The notes under the pieces were generated by a model. The model worked only from the letters and a program-made list of their open reading frames with translations. It did no database searches and was not told the origin of the DNA. Positions 1 to 9,747 of a DNA stretch of 64,000 nucleotides are shown one piece after another. Source of the DNA: Egicoccus halophilus (lineage in GTDB: Bacteria > Actinomycetota > Nitriliruptoria > Nitriliruptorales > Nitriliruptoraceae). Both the position numbers and the translations under genes were made by a program. The DNA lies in NCBI RefSeq assembly GCF_004300825.1, contig NZ_CP036250.1:2925001-2989000 (forward strand), in the 5' to 3' direction. Numbering within the stretch: position 1 is the first letter of the stretch; each line of letters opens with the position of its first letter.

Positions 1-290
1 TTCTACTACAACTCTCGACAACCAGACACCAAAGCATCCGGCCGACAAGGGCATGTGTACACACACCCACCCAAAAGGGCAGGCGCGTCACTGGCTTCTC
101 GCACCCTGTGCAGTTCTCAAAGAACACCACAACACCACACCCGAACCCACAACCCCACCACACGGCAGGCGGCTCTCGAGACCGATGTCGCTTCGTTGAC
201 CGCAGTACTTCGCGGACCGAAGACGGTACCGCGTCTTGCTGCGATCGGCCAACCGAGCGGTCGGCGTGCTGCCCGGCGTTTCGAGCAGGC
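1..290 (-). other. rRNA operon leader (16S gene off the left edge)
   Basis: No credible protein is encoded here. Read on the minus strand, 112-125 gives GTTCTTTGAGAACT, closely resembling the conserved boxA-type antitermination and processing element (..TTTGAGAACT..) in the leader of actinobacterial rRNA operons. It lies downstream of a strong promoter at 296-324 that points the same way. The region is less GC-rich than its neighbours, as expected of an untranslated leader. The 16S gene should begin shortly beyond position 1. The motif is seen in the sequence; the operon itself is inferred. Confidence 0.65.
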
Positions 291-295
291 TGCGT

Positions 296-324
296 ACTCT
301 AGCCTGCCTCGCGTTGCCGTGCAA
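296..324 (-). promoter_or_regulatory. Sigma-70-type promoter of the rRNA leader
   Basis: On the minus strand a -35 hexamer TTGCAC (319-324) is separated by exactly 17 bases from a -10 hexamer TAGAGT (296-301). This is by far the best sigma-70-like element in the region and would start transcription near 289, running into the boxA-like leader. Both hexamers are close to consensus, which is uncommon in such a GC-rich genome and fits a stable-RNA promoter. Confidence 0.65.
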
Positions 325-465
325 GTCGTTCTTGTCAGTGCCGCTCGGGCGGGGCGTAACGTAACCGTCCCGTCCCTGAGCTGCAAACCGGGCGATGGTG
401 GACCTCGCTGAGGCCCGCGCGTCGAACGTGCTCGCGCCACCCGATCAGGGAAGGCAGCGTACCGA

Positions 466-480
466 CACCGGACGCCGGTG
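466..480 (-). terminator. Small hairpin after the marR-type gene
   Basis: CACCGG and CCGGTG pair around a three-base loop, 11 bases past the stop of the MarR-type gene. There is no T-tract. It may end the amidotransferase-MarR transcript before the rRNA promoter, but the stem is only 6 bp. Confidence 0.25.
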
Positions 481-491
481 CCAACTCCGCC

Positions 492-1043
492 TCAGGACGG
501 ATCCTCGAGCGGCAGCCCACGGACGAGTTCGCGCAGTCCCGAGGCGAAGGCGTCGCGTCCATCCTGCGACAGCAGCGCAGCGATGCGCGCCTCCTGGGCG
601 TTGAACCGCGGGTACAGCCTGCGGATGAGCTCCTCCCCCGAAGCGGTCAGCCCGGCACTCAGCAGGCGCCGGTCGTCGTCGTGGCGTCGACGTGCGACCA
701 GCCCCCGTCGCTCGAGCGTGTCGAGCACGCCCGTCAGCGTCCCCTTGGTGACCCCGGCTTCCGCGGCGAGGTGGCGCGCTTCCATCTCGCCCCAGATCCA
801 CAGCACCCACAGGGTCACGAACGCCGTCCACGACAACTGCTCCGGGCCGAGCACGGACTGTTCCATGTGCCGCCGGATCGCCGACGCGGCGCGATAGATG
901 TTCGACACCACCGACAGGGCACCGAAGTCGACCTCGAGACCGACGTCGTCGAAACGGGCGACGATGTCCCGCTCGGCCTCGATGAGGTCGTCGAGGCGGG
1001 GCCCGGTGTCGCCTTCGGCACGCTCCGCGGCAGCACCCGTCAC
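492..1043 (-). CDS. MarR-family transcriptional regulator
   Basis: A 183-residue protein of normal MarR length (140-180 plus a short tail). The winged helix-turn-helix spans about residues 72-140, with a recognition region around VTKGTLTGVLDTLERRGLV and a basic/acidic wing (RRRHDDDRRLL) typical of the family; helices on both sides would form the dimer interface. The start is a GTG whose bases form a GTGA overlap with the stop of the upstream amidotransferase gene, so the two are probably co-translated. Members are usually ligand-responsive repressors of their own or neighbouring operons; the ligand cannot be read here. It may control the amidotransferase. Confidence 0.85.
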   Translation of the reverse strand: MTGAAAERAEGDTGPRLDDLIEAERDIVARFDDVGLEVDFGALSVVSNIYRAASAIRRHMEQSVLGPEQLSWTAFVTLWVLWIWGEMEARHLAAEAGVTKGTLTGVLDTLERRGLVARRRHDDDRRLLSAGLTASGEELIRRLYPRFNAQEARIAALLSQDGRDAFASGLRELVRGLPLEDPS

Positions 1044-1789
1044 GGCGTCGCAGCCACGACCGGTCGGATCGCGTCACGTGCGAGTGCCACGAAGGCCTCG
1101 AACAGCATCCGGTCGGCGCCCTCGAGCTTCTCCGGATGCCACTGCACCGCGAGCAGCGGCCAGGGGTCGTCGACCGGCTCCACCGCCTCGATGACGCCGT
1201 CCGGGGCGACGGCGGTGACGCGCAGGCCCGCCGGCAGGTCGTCCACGGCCTGATGGTGGATCGTGTTCACCGTCCTCGTGCCGGCGCCGAAGATCGCGGC
1301 CAGTCGCGTGTCGTCGAGCACCTCGACGGGGTGACGGGCACCGATCACGGCGTCGGGATCGTTCGAGATCGGCTCGTGCACGCCTCCCGGCCGCCCGATC
1401 TCCTGCAGCAGCGTCCCACCGGCGGCCACCACGGCCAGCTGCATCCCGCGACAGATGGCCAGGGTCGGGACCCGCCGTCGTCGTGCGCAGCGCAACAGCG
1501 CGAGTTCGCTGGTGTCCGCCTCCGGATCGACGTCCTTGCTCGCGACGTTCGCCGCGCCGTAGCTGGCCGGGTCGACGTCACCACCACCGGCGACCAGGAG
1601 TCCGTCCACCGCGTCGAGCACGGCATCCGCCTCCTGCTCACCCCGCACGTGGGGTACCAGCAGTGGCAGCCCGCCCACGTCACGCACGCAGGTCACGTAC
1701 TCGTCCGCGAGCGTGTGCAGGAGCGTGCGCTCGGCGACGAACGTCGGCAGCGGCCGTCGCCACGTGGTGATCGCGATCCTCGGCCGCAT
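1040..1789 (-). CDS. Class I glutamine amidotransferase, gamma-glutamyl-GABA hydrolase (PuuD) type
   Basis: A 249-residue protein of the peptidase C26 / PuuD-like family. The catalytic triad is visible: nucleophile Cys113 in AICRGMQ, His218 and Glu220 in QWHPE. The N-terminal RPRIAITTW segment and the GGGDVDPASY loop are also typical. The E. coli PuuD relative hydrolyses gamma-glutamyl-GABA in putrescine degradation; other members cleave different gamma-glutamyl amides, so the substrate is inferred. The ATG start is preceded by a weak GGGAG element. It is translationally coupled to the downstream MarR gene. No other putrescine-pathway gene is adjacent, although an FAD oxidoreductase of the DAO family lies at 60583. 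Confidence 0.82.
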   Translation of the reverse strand: MRPRIAITTWRRPLPTFVAERTLLHTLADEYVTCVRDVGGLPLLVPHVRGEQEADAVLDAVDGLLVAGGGDVDPASYGAANVASKDVDPEADTSELALLRCARRRRVPTLAICRGMQLAVVAAGGTLLQEIGRPGGVHEPISNDPDAVIGARHPVEVLDDTRLAAIFGAGTRTVNTIHHQAVDDLPAGLRVTAVAPDGVIEAVEPVDDPWPLLAVQWHPEKLEGADRMLFEAFVALARDAIRPVVAATP

Positions 1790-1865
1790 CGGCTCCCCTT
1801 GTCGACCCGCGGTGCGTAGCGGGCCGCACCGACGCCCACAGGGTAACCGTCCGGACCCGAACGAT

Positions 1866-1884
1866 GACGCGCCAACGGCGCGTC
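1866..1884. terminator. Perfect 8-bp inverted repeat between hemW and the amidotransferase gene
   Basis: GACGCGCC and GGCGCGTC flank a three-base loop in the 235-bp gap after hemW. It could terminate the hemW transcript or act as an operator upstream of the amidotransferase gene. There is no T-tract on either side. Confidence 0.3.
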
Positions 1885-2024
1885 GGCGCACCTCGACCAC
1901 CACCTCGGCGACGGCGCGCGTGGGCGCGTGGGCGCGTCCCACGGCGTTGTCCCGCAGCAGCCGGCGCGTGAACCGGCCGGACGGGCGGATGCGGCCCGGG
2001 CCGGCGACGGACCGGGCAGGGTGG

Positions 2025-3266
2025 TCAGACCAGCCGGCGGACGGCCTCGTCGAGCAGGAACCAGCCCTGTTCGGTGCACTGCAGGCGCCCGCAGGCGGTG
2101 GTGACCAGCCCGGCGTCCAGCGCGTCCTCGAGCGCCAACGGGTCGATCGCCGGCACGTCGGCCGGGTGCAACCCCTCGCGCACCCGCAGGCCCAGCAGCA
2201 ACCGCTCCTCGGCCTGCTCGTCGACGTCGAGGTCCTCGGCGCCGCTGACGGGCGACATGCCGGCCTCGACCGCAGCCAGGTAGCGGGCCGTGGACCGCGT
2301 CGTCCACCAGCGGCGGCCCGCGAGGTGACCGTGGGCGCCGACACCCAGCGCGAGGTAGTCCCCGTGGCGCCAGTACAGCAGGTTGTGCCGGCTGCGGCGG
2401 GCGCTGCCGAGCGCCCAGTTGGAGACCTCGTAGTGCTCGAACCCGCTGCCACCGAGCAGTTCCCGCGCGGCGTCGAACCGGTCGGCCTGCACGTCCTCGT
2501 CCGGGGACGGCATCGCCCCGCGGGCGATGGCACGCCCGAACGGCGTGCTGTCGTGGATGGTGAGCGCGTAGGCCGACACGTGGTCGGTGCCGGCGGCGAC
2601 GACCGCGCGCAGGGTCTCGCGCCAGTCCTCGTCGGTCTCCCCGGGCGTGCCGAAGATCAGGTCGAGGTTCACCTCGTCGATGCCGGCGGCGCGGGCCTGC
2701 CGGACGGCCTCGACGGGGCGTTCGGCGCTGTGCCCGCGCTCGAGGGTGGCGAGCACCGACGGCGTGAACGACTGGGCCCCCATCGAGATGCGGGTCACCC
2801 CGGCCTCGACCAGCGCGCCGAACAGCTCCTCGTCGGCGGTCTCGGGGTTGCACTCGACGGTGATCTCGGCGTCCGGCGCGACGTCGAGTTCGTCGGACAC
2901 GCCGCGCACCACCGCAGCGAGCAGGTCGGGCGGCAGCAGGGTGGGCGTGCCGCCACCGACGAAGACCGAGGTGACCGTCGGCCAGGCGTCGTCCAGCTGC
3001 GGGCCCCGCCGGGCGGGGGCGTGCGCGCGACGGCCCGCAGCGACCTGGCGGGCGAGGTCGTCGCGCAGGGCCGTCACGTAGCGGGAGAACAGCGCGTCGG
3101 TGTCGTCGCGACCACCGACGGCGTCGGTCGCGAAGTCGCAGTACCCGCACCGGTGGGAGCAGAACGGCACGTGCAGATAGACCCCGAATCCGGCGGCGGC
3201 GCCCGACTCGATCGGGTCGGTCAGCCACCGCTGTGCACCGCTGGACACGGCGGGGGCGACGCTCAC
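2025..3266 (-). CDS. hemW: Heme chaperone HemW (radical SAM, CPO-III-like)
   Basis: A 413-residue protein of the HemN/HemW family. The radical SAM cluster motif is CSHRCGYC (Cys36, Cys40, Cys43), with CX3CX2C spacing, followed by the GGGTPT SAM-binding loop. The extra N-terminal Cys of true HemN is absent, which favours HemW, a heme-transfer protein, over a coproporphyrinogen dehydrogenase. The C-terminal HemN domain (about 300-413) is present. I chose the GTG at 3266 because it forms a GTGA overlap with the upstream stop; an ATG at 3281 would add five residues. hemW commonly neighbours lepA in actinobacteria and other phyla, as here. Confidence 0.9.
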   Translation of the reverse strand: MSVAPAVSSGAQRWLTDPIESGAAAGFGVYLHVPFCSHRCGYCDFATDAVGGRDDTDALFSRYVTALRDDLARQVAAGRRAHAPARRGPQLDDAWPTVTSVFVGGGTPTLLPPDLLAAVVRGVSDELDVAPDAEITVECNPETADEELFGALVEAGVTRISMGAQSFTPSVLATLERGHSAERPVEAVRQARAAGIDEVNLDLIFGTPGETDEDWRETLRAVVAAGTDHVSAYALTIHDSTPFGRAIARGAMPSPDEDVQADRFDAARELLGGSGFEHYEVSNWALGSARRSRHNLLYWRHGDYLALGVGAHGHLAGRRWWTTRSTARYLAAVEAGMSPVSGAEDLDVDEQAEERLLLGLRVREGLHPADVPAIDPLALEDALDAGLVTTACGRLQCTEQGWFLLDEAVRRLV

Positions 3267-3886
3267 GTCCCGCCGTCCCACGGGTCGACCTGCAGGCGCT
3301 CACGCACGGCCGCGGCCAGCTCGGCGTCGGCGGTGGTGGCCAGCAGGCGGCCGGGGAACCGGCCGACCTCGTGCAGGGCGCGGGCGCGGTGGCAGTCGCG
3401 CACGAGCAGGAACAGCGCCGAGGACCCGTCCCCGAGTTCCTCGCCCATCTGCTTCATCTGGTCGTCGTCGATGCCGTAGTCGCGCAACTTGCCGAACAGG
3501 CCGCCGGCGGCGGCGCCGAGCGCACCACCGATGAGCGGTCCCCCGGGCCCGAGGAAGAGCCCGGCGAGAATGCCGAGCCACGCGCCGCCCATCGCGCCGG
3601 TCCGCGGCGTGACGTCACGGGTCTGCGTGATGCGCACCCGGGTACCGACCTTGGTGACGATGGCCGCGTCCTCGAGATCGAGGTGCTGCCGGCCGACCAG
3701 CCGCATGGTCGCCAGCAGCGCCTCCTGGCTGCGCATCGGCCCGTCGAACGCGAACACCCACAGGTCCGACTTGCTGTCGGCGCGGGCGGCCTGCGCCAGG
3801 GCGTCGAGCGCCCGAACCTCCTCGCTGGTGAGGGTGTCGCGCGGGTCTTGCTCGGCCGGCGGCGGCGGCGGGGGCGGCTGGCTCAT
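3263..3886 (-). CDS. DUF1269-family membrane-associated protein
   Basis: A 207-residue protein. A run of seven prolines (residues 4-10) is followed by a DUF1269-like region with the DLWVFAFDG strand. A glycine-rich hydrophobic stretch (about 97-130, GAMGGAWLGILAGLFLGPGG) resembles a glycine-zipper hairpin that enters the membrane. The tail has an EELGDGSSALFLLV segment typical of DUF1269 proteins. Function is unknown for the family. It is translationally coupled to hemW through a GTGA overlap, so co-expression is likely. The polyproline run would be expected to need EF-P for efficient translation. Confidence 0.75.
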   Translation of the reverse strand: MSQPPPPPPPAEQDPRDTLTSEEVRALDALAQAARADSKSDLWVFAFDGPMRSQEALLATMRLVGRQHLDLEDAAIVTKVGTRVRITQTRDVTPRTGAMGGAWLGILAGLFLGPGGPLIGGALGAAAGGLFGKLRDYGIDDDQMKQMGEELGDGSSALFLLVRDCHRARALHEVGRFPGRLLATTADAELAAAVRERLQVDPWDGGT

Positions 3887-4013
3887 GGACGCATCCTGGC
3901 ACGGGCGGCGTCACGGACGGGAGAGGTCCGCGTTGCGGCATGCGTTGCGGATTCCACGGTACCCCCGCGCACAGCAGGTCGGTCGTGCGCGCCCCGCGGC
4001 GGTGAGCTCGCGG

Positions 4014-4175
4014 CTACGTGATCGGCTCGTGGTCGAGCGCCGGCAGACCGTCGATGGAGACCGCGTTCTTGCGGCGGCGGTCGTCGGCGAGCTCCTGCTC
4101 GGAGCGGCGCTCGTCCCACCGGCACAGCGTCGCGTTCCGTGACCAGGCCCCATGCGCGGGATGCCGTAGCCGCAC
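4014..4175 (-). CDS. Possible small protein downstream of lepA, 53 residues
   Basis: An open frame starting at a GTG and ending at TAG, just after the lepA stop on the same strand. From about residue 18 the third codon position is almost always G or C, and the composition looks protein-like (CRWDERRSEQELADD, then SIDGLPALDHEPIT). Before that the codon pattern is poorer, so the true start may be later or the gene may be a remnant. I recognise no family. It is the only plausible gene in the 334-bp gap between lepA and the DUF1269 gene. Confidence 0.35.
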   Translation of the reverse strand: MRLRHPAHGAWSRNATLCRWDERRSEQELADDRRRKNAVSIDGLPALDHEPIT

Positions 4176-4220
4176 GAGGTCGAGACCCGGTCGGCGGCGA
4201 CGTCGGCGCGCAGGTGGGCG

Positions 4221-6098
<1,878 letters not shown>

Positions 6099-6408
6099 CG
6101 GGTGGCGAGGTGCCGGGCGGCACACGGGCGCGGGAGCTGGTGCGGACCCGCCAGGGTGCCGCCAGCACGTGGTGCGCGAGCGTACCGGTGTCGCTGGCGC
6201 CGTCCCGAGCACGGACATCTGCCCGCGTGGGCTACGACGCCGTGGTCGTCCGACCGGGACGGCCCCGACGACGTTGGGTGGACGGTGTTCGCGTGGCGGG
6301 CAGGCGAAGGGCCAGCCGGGCGAAGGCCCGTGGGCAGGGGTGCTCGCTGACGGCAAGCTGCTGGTCCACTCCGGTTCCCGCAACCCGACCGATCGAAAAG
6401 GACATCCC
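6099..6408. other. Divergent intergenic region between lepA and the Gly/Arg-rich gene
   Basis: About 310 bp separating two outward-reading genes, so promoters for both should lie here. I find no hexamer pair that I would defend and no strong inverted repeat. Long open frames cross it on both strands, but their codon pattern is that of shadow frames. Confidence 0.4.
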
Positions 6409-6591
6409 GTGGGATTCTTCAAGAAGGCCCTGATGGCGAAGGCCGGCGCGTTCGCGTTCAACAAGTTCCAGCAGCGTCGCGGCTCGGGGTCGGGTCGAGG
6501 CCGGGGTCGAGGCCGGGGTGGCTCCAACAGCGGGCTGGGCGGCCTGGTGCAGCAGTTCCTCGGCGGCAGTGGCGGCGGCCGGCGACGCTAG
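6409..6591 (+). CDS. Small Gly/Arg-rich basic protein, 60 residues
   Basis: Starts at GTG 6409 with a good AAAAGGA Shine-Dalgarno seven bases upstream. The first 22 residues ([19 protein letters not shown]) form a potential amphipathic, positively charged helix. A low-complexity [10 protein letters not shown] tract follows, then a hydrophobic patch ([12 protein letters not shown]) and an RRR end. The Gly-Arg tract is encoded by short DNA repeats of the type GGTCGAGGCCGG. No family is recognised; nucleic-acid or membrane binding is plausible from charge alone. Its stop shares the palindrome CTAG (6588-6591) with the stop of nirD on the other strand. Confidence 0.6.
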   Translation: MGFFKKALMAKAGAFAFNKFQQRRGSGSGRGRGRGRGGSNSGLGGLVQQFLGGSGGGRRR

Positions 6592-6962
6592 TCCGGCGAC
6601 GCCACCGCGACCCGGCCGCCGTCGACCCGCACCGCGTGGACGTCCACGCACCGGTCCTCGGCGTCGAGGCAGCGGCCGGTCGTGAGCGAGAAGCGCTGCT
6701 TGTGCACCGGCGAGGCCACGACCGGGTCGCCGCCGGCGTCACCGACGATCCCGCGGGCCAGCACGTTGGCGCCCGAACACGGGTCGTGGTGGTCGATCGC
6801 GAACACGCGCCCGTCGGACAGGCGGAAGACCGCGACCTGGCGACCGCCGACGAGTGCCGCGACCCCGGTGTCGGGCAGGATCGCCTCGAGGTCGCACACC
6901 TCGACGTGTCCTGGGTGCGACGTGTCGTCGCGTTCGGGTACGAGGGTCGCCAAGTCGCTCAT
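6588..6962 (-). CDS. nirD: Nitrite reductase small subunit NirD
   Basis: A 124-residue Rieske-like fold protein of the NirD family. As in other NirD proteins, the cluster-binding Cys/His pairs of true Rieske proteins are mostly missing: the first pair region reads IDHHDPCSGANVL and the second SPVHKQRFSLTTGRCLD. NirD is required for activity of the NADH-dependent cytoplasmic nitrite reductase, together with NirB. Its ATG forms an ATGA overlap with the nirB stop, so the two subunits are coupled. Length matches the family (about 105-125). Confidence 0.93.
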   Translation of the reverse strand: MSDLATLVPERDDTSHPGHVEVCDLEAILPDTGVAALVGGRQVAVFRLSDGRVFAIDHHDPCSGANVLARGIVGDAGGDPVVASPVHKQRFSLTTGRCLDAEDRCVDVHAVRVDGGRVAVASPD

Positions 6963-9592
6963 CCGCCCACCTGTCCGTCGGATCGGCCGGTGCCGCTGGT
7001 GGCGAGCACGGGCAGCAGCTCGCGCTCGTGGTCGAAGACCGGCCGTCGCTGTCCGCGCTCGCGGACGTACGCCAGGTCCGGGTCCGGGGTGTCGTCGTTC
7101 ACGAAATGGCGGAACCGGGCGACCTTCTGCGGATCGGCCAGGGTCGCCGCCCACTCGTCGGTGTAGCTCGCGACGTGGTCGGCCATTGCCGCCTCGAGCT
7201 CGTCGCAGATGCCCAGCGAGTCGTCGAGCAGGATCGCCCGCAGTTCCTCCATGCCGCCCTCACGCCGTTCGAACCACGTGCTGGTCCGCTCGAGCTTGTC
7301 GGCGGTGCGCACGTAGAACATCAGGAACCGGTCGAGGACGCGGACCAGCGTCGGCGTGTCGAGGTCCTCGGCGAGCAGGTCCGCGTGGCGCGGACGCATG
7401 CCGCCGTTGCCACAGACGTAGAGGTTCCAGCCCTTCTCGGTCGCGATGACCCCGAAGTCCTTGCTCTGCGCCTCGGCGCACTCGCGCGAGCAACCGGACA
7501 CGGCCGACTTGAGCTTGTGGGGTGAGCGCAGGCCGCGGTAGCGCAGCTCGAGCTGGACGGCGAGTGCCGTCGAGTCCTGCACGCCGTAGCGGCACCACGC
7601 CGTCCCGACGCACGACTTCACCGTCCGCAGCGCCTTGCCGTAGGCGTGCCCCGACTCGAAGCCGGCGTCGATCAGCCGCTGCCAGATGGACGGCAGCTGG
7701 TCGAGGCGCGCCCCGAACAGGTCGACGCGCTGCCCACCGGTGATCTTGGTGTACAGGTCGAACTCGGTCGCCACCTCGCCGAGCACGATCAGCTGCCGCG
7801 GGGTGATCTCGCCGGCCGGCACCCGGGGCACGACCGAGTAGGTGCCGTCGCGCTGGAGGTTGGCGAGGTAGCGGTCGTTGGTGTCCTGCAACGGCGCGTG
7901 CGCCGCGTCGAGGACGTGTTCGTTCCACAGCGTGGCCAGCATCGACGCGACCGCCGGCTTGCACGTGGCACAACCGCTGCCGGTCCCCCAGCCGTCGAGC
8001 AGCTCGGCGAAGGTGCGCACCCGCCGGGTCCGCACGATGTCGAACAGCTCCTGGCGGGTGTGGGGGAAGTGCTCGCACAGGCTGCGGTCGACCTCGATGC
8101 CGGCCGCTTCGAGTTCGTGCTCCATCAGCCGCTGGCACAGGGTCGCGCACGACCCGCAGCCGGTCCCGACGTTCGTCGCGGCCTTCAGCTGCGCGAGGGT
8201 CGTGATCCGCCCGCCGGCGGTCGCCGCCCGGACCTCGCCCTTGGTGACGTTGCTGCAGGTGCACACCGTGCAGCTGTCGGGCAACGCGGCCGGGCCGAGG
8301 GCGGGCGCCGCGTCCCCGGCCGCCGGCTGGAGCAGCGTGATCGGGGCGGCCGGCAGCGGCTCGCCACCGAGGTGGAACTGGTGCAGCACGGCGTACGCGT
8401 CGGCGTCCCCGACCAGGATGCCGCCCAGCAGGCGACCGTCGTCGTCGACCACCAGCTTCTGGTGCACGGCGGCGACGGGATCGTCGACGACCACGCACCG
8501 GGCGGCGGGGGTCGTCGCCTTCGCGTCCCCGAAGCTCGCGACGTCGACACCCAACAGCTTCAGCTTCGTCGACAGGTCGGCGTCGGGCACCTCGCCGTCG
8601 CCGCCCGCGAGGCGCGCGGCGACGACGCGGGCCTGCGCGTAGCCAGGGCCGACCAGGCCGTGGGTGACCCCGTCCACGGCGGCGACCTCGCCGACGGCCC
8701 ACACGTGCGGGTCCTCGGTGCGGCAGGTGCGGTCGACCAGCACGCCGCCGCGCTCCCCGACCGGCAGGCCGCAGTCGCGCGCGAGCTCGTCACGGGGCCG
8801 GATGCCGGCCGAGTAGACGACGACGTCGGTGTCCAGGGTCGTCCCGTCGGCGAACTCGAGGGCGCGCGGGCGCCCGTCGGCGGCGCGCACGACCCGCTTC
8901 GTCGCGTGTTCGGTGCGCACCTCGATGCCGAGGGCCTCGACGTGGCGGCGCAGCGCGGCAGCCGCCGGGGCGTCGAGCTGCGCGGGCATCAGGTGCGGCG
9001 CGAACTCCACCACGGTGGTGTGCAGCCCGAGGGTGCGCAACGCCTCGGCGGCCTCCAGGCCGAGCAGCCCGCCGCCGATGACCACGCCGCGTCGGGCGCC
9101 GGACGCGACCGAGGCGACCAGGTCGTCGAGGTCCTCGATGGTGCGGTAGACGTGGCACCCCGGCCCGTCGCCGTCGCCGACCGGCGGGACGAAGGGTCGC
9201 GACCCGGTCGCCAGCACCAACTCGTCGTAGGCCTCGTCGGCCCCCTGGTCGGTGCGCACGACCTGCCGGTCACGGTCGATCGCGACCACCCGGCTCGCGC
9301 TGCGCAACTGCACGTCCGGGTGCTCGTAGACCTCGGGCTCGGCGAGCGCCAGCGCCGTGACGTCGCGGGTCGCGACGTAGGAGCTCAGTCGCACCCGGTC
9401 GTAGGCGGGGCGCGGCTCGTCGCCGAACACCACGATCCGGTGCCCGACGTCGGCGGCGACCAGCCGGCGGACCAGTTCGTGGCCGACCATGCCGTTGCCG
9501 ACGACGACGACGCGACGGGGCGACGAGCGGTGCGCGGCGGTGGCGCGGGCGCCGGCCGTCTCGGGCGGGGTGGTGGCGGGGGAGGTCTTCAT
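6959..9592 (-). CDS. nirB: Assimilatory nitrite reductase [NAD(P)H] large subunit NirB
   Basis: An 877-residue enzyme that reduces nitrite to ammonium in the cytoplasm. Domains in order: FAD/NAD(P)H-binding reductase (about 27-330, GNGMVG and later GGGLLGLEAA dinucleotide folds); a BFD-like [2Fe-2S] domain (CTVCTCSN near 440, GTGCGSC near 475); a second BFD-like segment (GSGCATCKP near 540); and the siroheme/[4Fe-4S] domains with CVGTAWC near 660 and CSREC near 700, the C-x5-C and C-x3-C ligands. Length is typical. The first 26 residues look dispensable, so a later start is possible. A GlnR-like box lies just upstream on the same strand. Confidence 0.95.
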   Translation of the reverse strand: MKTSPATTPPETAGARATAAHRSSPRRVVVVGNGMVGHELVRRLVAADVGHRIVVFGDEPRPAYDRVRLSSYVATRDVTALALAEPEVYEHPDVQLRSASRVVAIDRDRQVVRTDQGADEAYDELVLATGSRPFVPPVGDGDGPGCHVYRTIEDLDDLVASVASGARRGVVIGGGLLGLEAAEALRTLGLHTTVVEFAPHLMPAQLDAPAAAALRRHVEALGIEVRTEHATKRVVRAADGRPRALEFADGTTLDTDVVVYSAGIRPRDELARDCGLPVGERGGVLVDRTCRTEDPHVWAVGEVAAVDGVTHGLVGPGYAQARVVAARLAGGDGEVPDADLSTKLKLLGVDVASFGDAKATTPAARCVVVDDPVAAVHQKLVVDDDGRLLGGILVGDADAYAVLHQFHLGGEPLPAAPITLLQPAAGDAAPALGPAALPDSCTVCTCSNVTKGEVRAATAGGRITTLAQLKAATNVGTGCGSCATLCQRLMEHELEAAGIEVDRSLCEHFPHTRQELFDIVRTRRVRTFAELLDGWGTGSGCATCKPAVASMLATLWNEHVLDAAHAPLQDTNDRYLANLQRDGTYSVVPRVPAGEITPRQLIVLGEVATEFDLYTKITGGQRVDLFGARLDQLPSIWQRLIDAGFESGHAYGKALRTVKSCVGTAWCRYGVQDSTALAVQLELRYRGLRSPHKLKSAVSGCSRECAEAQSKDFGVIATEKGWNLYVCGNGGMRPRHADLLAEDLDTPTLVRVLDRFLMFYVRTADKLERTSTWFERREGGMEELRAILLDDSLGICDELEAAMADHVASYTDEWAATLADPQKVARFRHFVNDDTPDPDLAYVRERGQRRPVFDHERELLPVLATSGTGRSDGQVGG

Positions 9593-9616
9593 GCGGACAG
9601 ACGGTGACGGTCCGCC

Positions 9617-9654
9617 GTTTCCGCCACGTTACGTCGACCGTCCGAACGCGTGAC
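9617..9654 (-). promoter_or_regulatory. GlnR-type box upstream of nirB
   Basis: On the minus strand this 38-bp site reads GTCAC-n6-GGACG-n6-GTAAC-n6-GAAAC. That is the architecture described for GlnR boxes in actinobacteria (gTnAC-n6-GaAAC-n6-GtnAC-n6-GAAAc). Both a-sites and the last b-site match fully; the first b-site is weak. It ends 24 bp before the annotated nirB start. GlnR activates nitrate and ammonium assimilation genes under nitrogen limitation in this phylum. Whether this genome encodes GlnR cannot be seen here. Confidence 0.6.
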
Positions 9655-9698
9655 GGCGTGGTCGCCCGCCACGGACGCGACCCGGTCGTCGACGTCGC

Positions 9699-9714
9699 GT
9701 AACACGGTGCGAAC
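9699..9714 (+). promoter_or_regulatory. Half GlnR-like box upstream of the nitrate reductase genes
   Basis: GTAAC-n6-CGAAC, one a/b pair of the GlnR consensus, located 33 bp before the ATG of the rightward nitrate reductase operon. The next pair in register (CAAAT) is poor. Together with the full box at 9617-9654 it occupies the short divergent promoter region. Confidence 0.35.
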
Positions 9715-9747
9715 GCGCCGCAAATGCCCGCCCGCCACGCTCACGAC

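Noticed and set aside
6099-6527. Upstream extension of lepA by about 140 codons
   Set aside because: LepA proteins start a few residues before the [14 protein letters not shown] segment, and the extension overlaps the divergent small gene and looks like shadow sequence.
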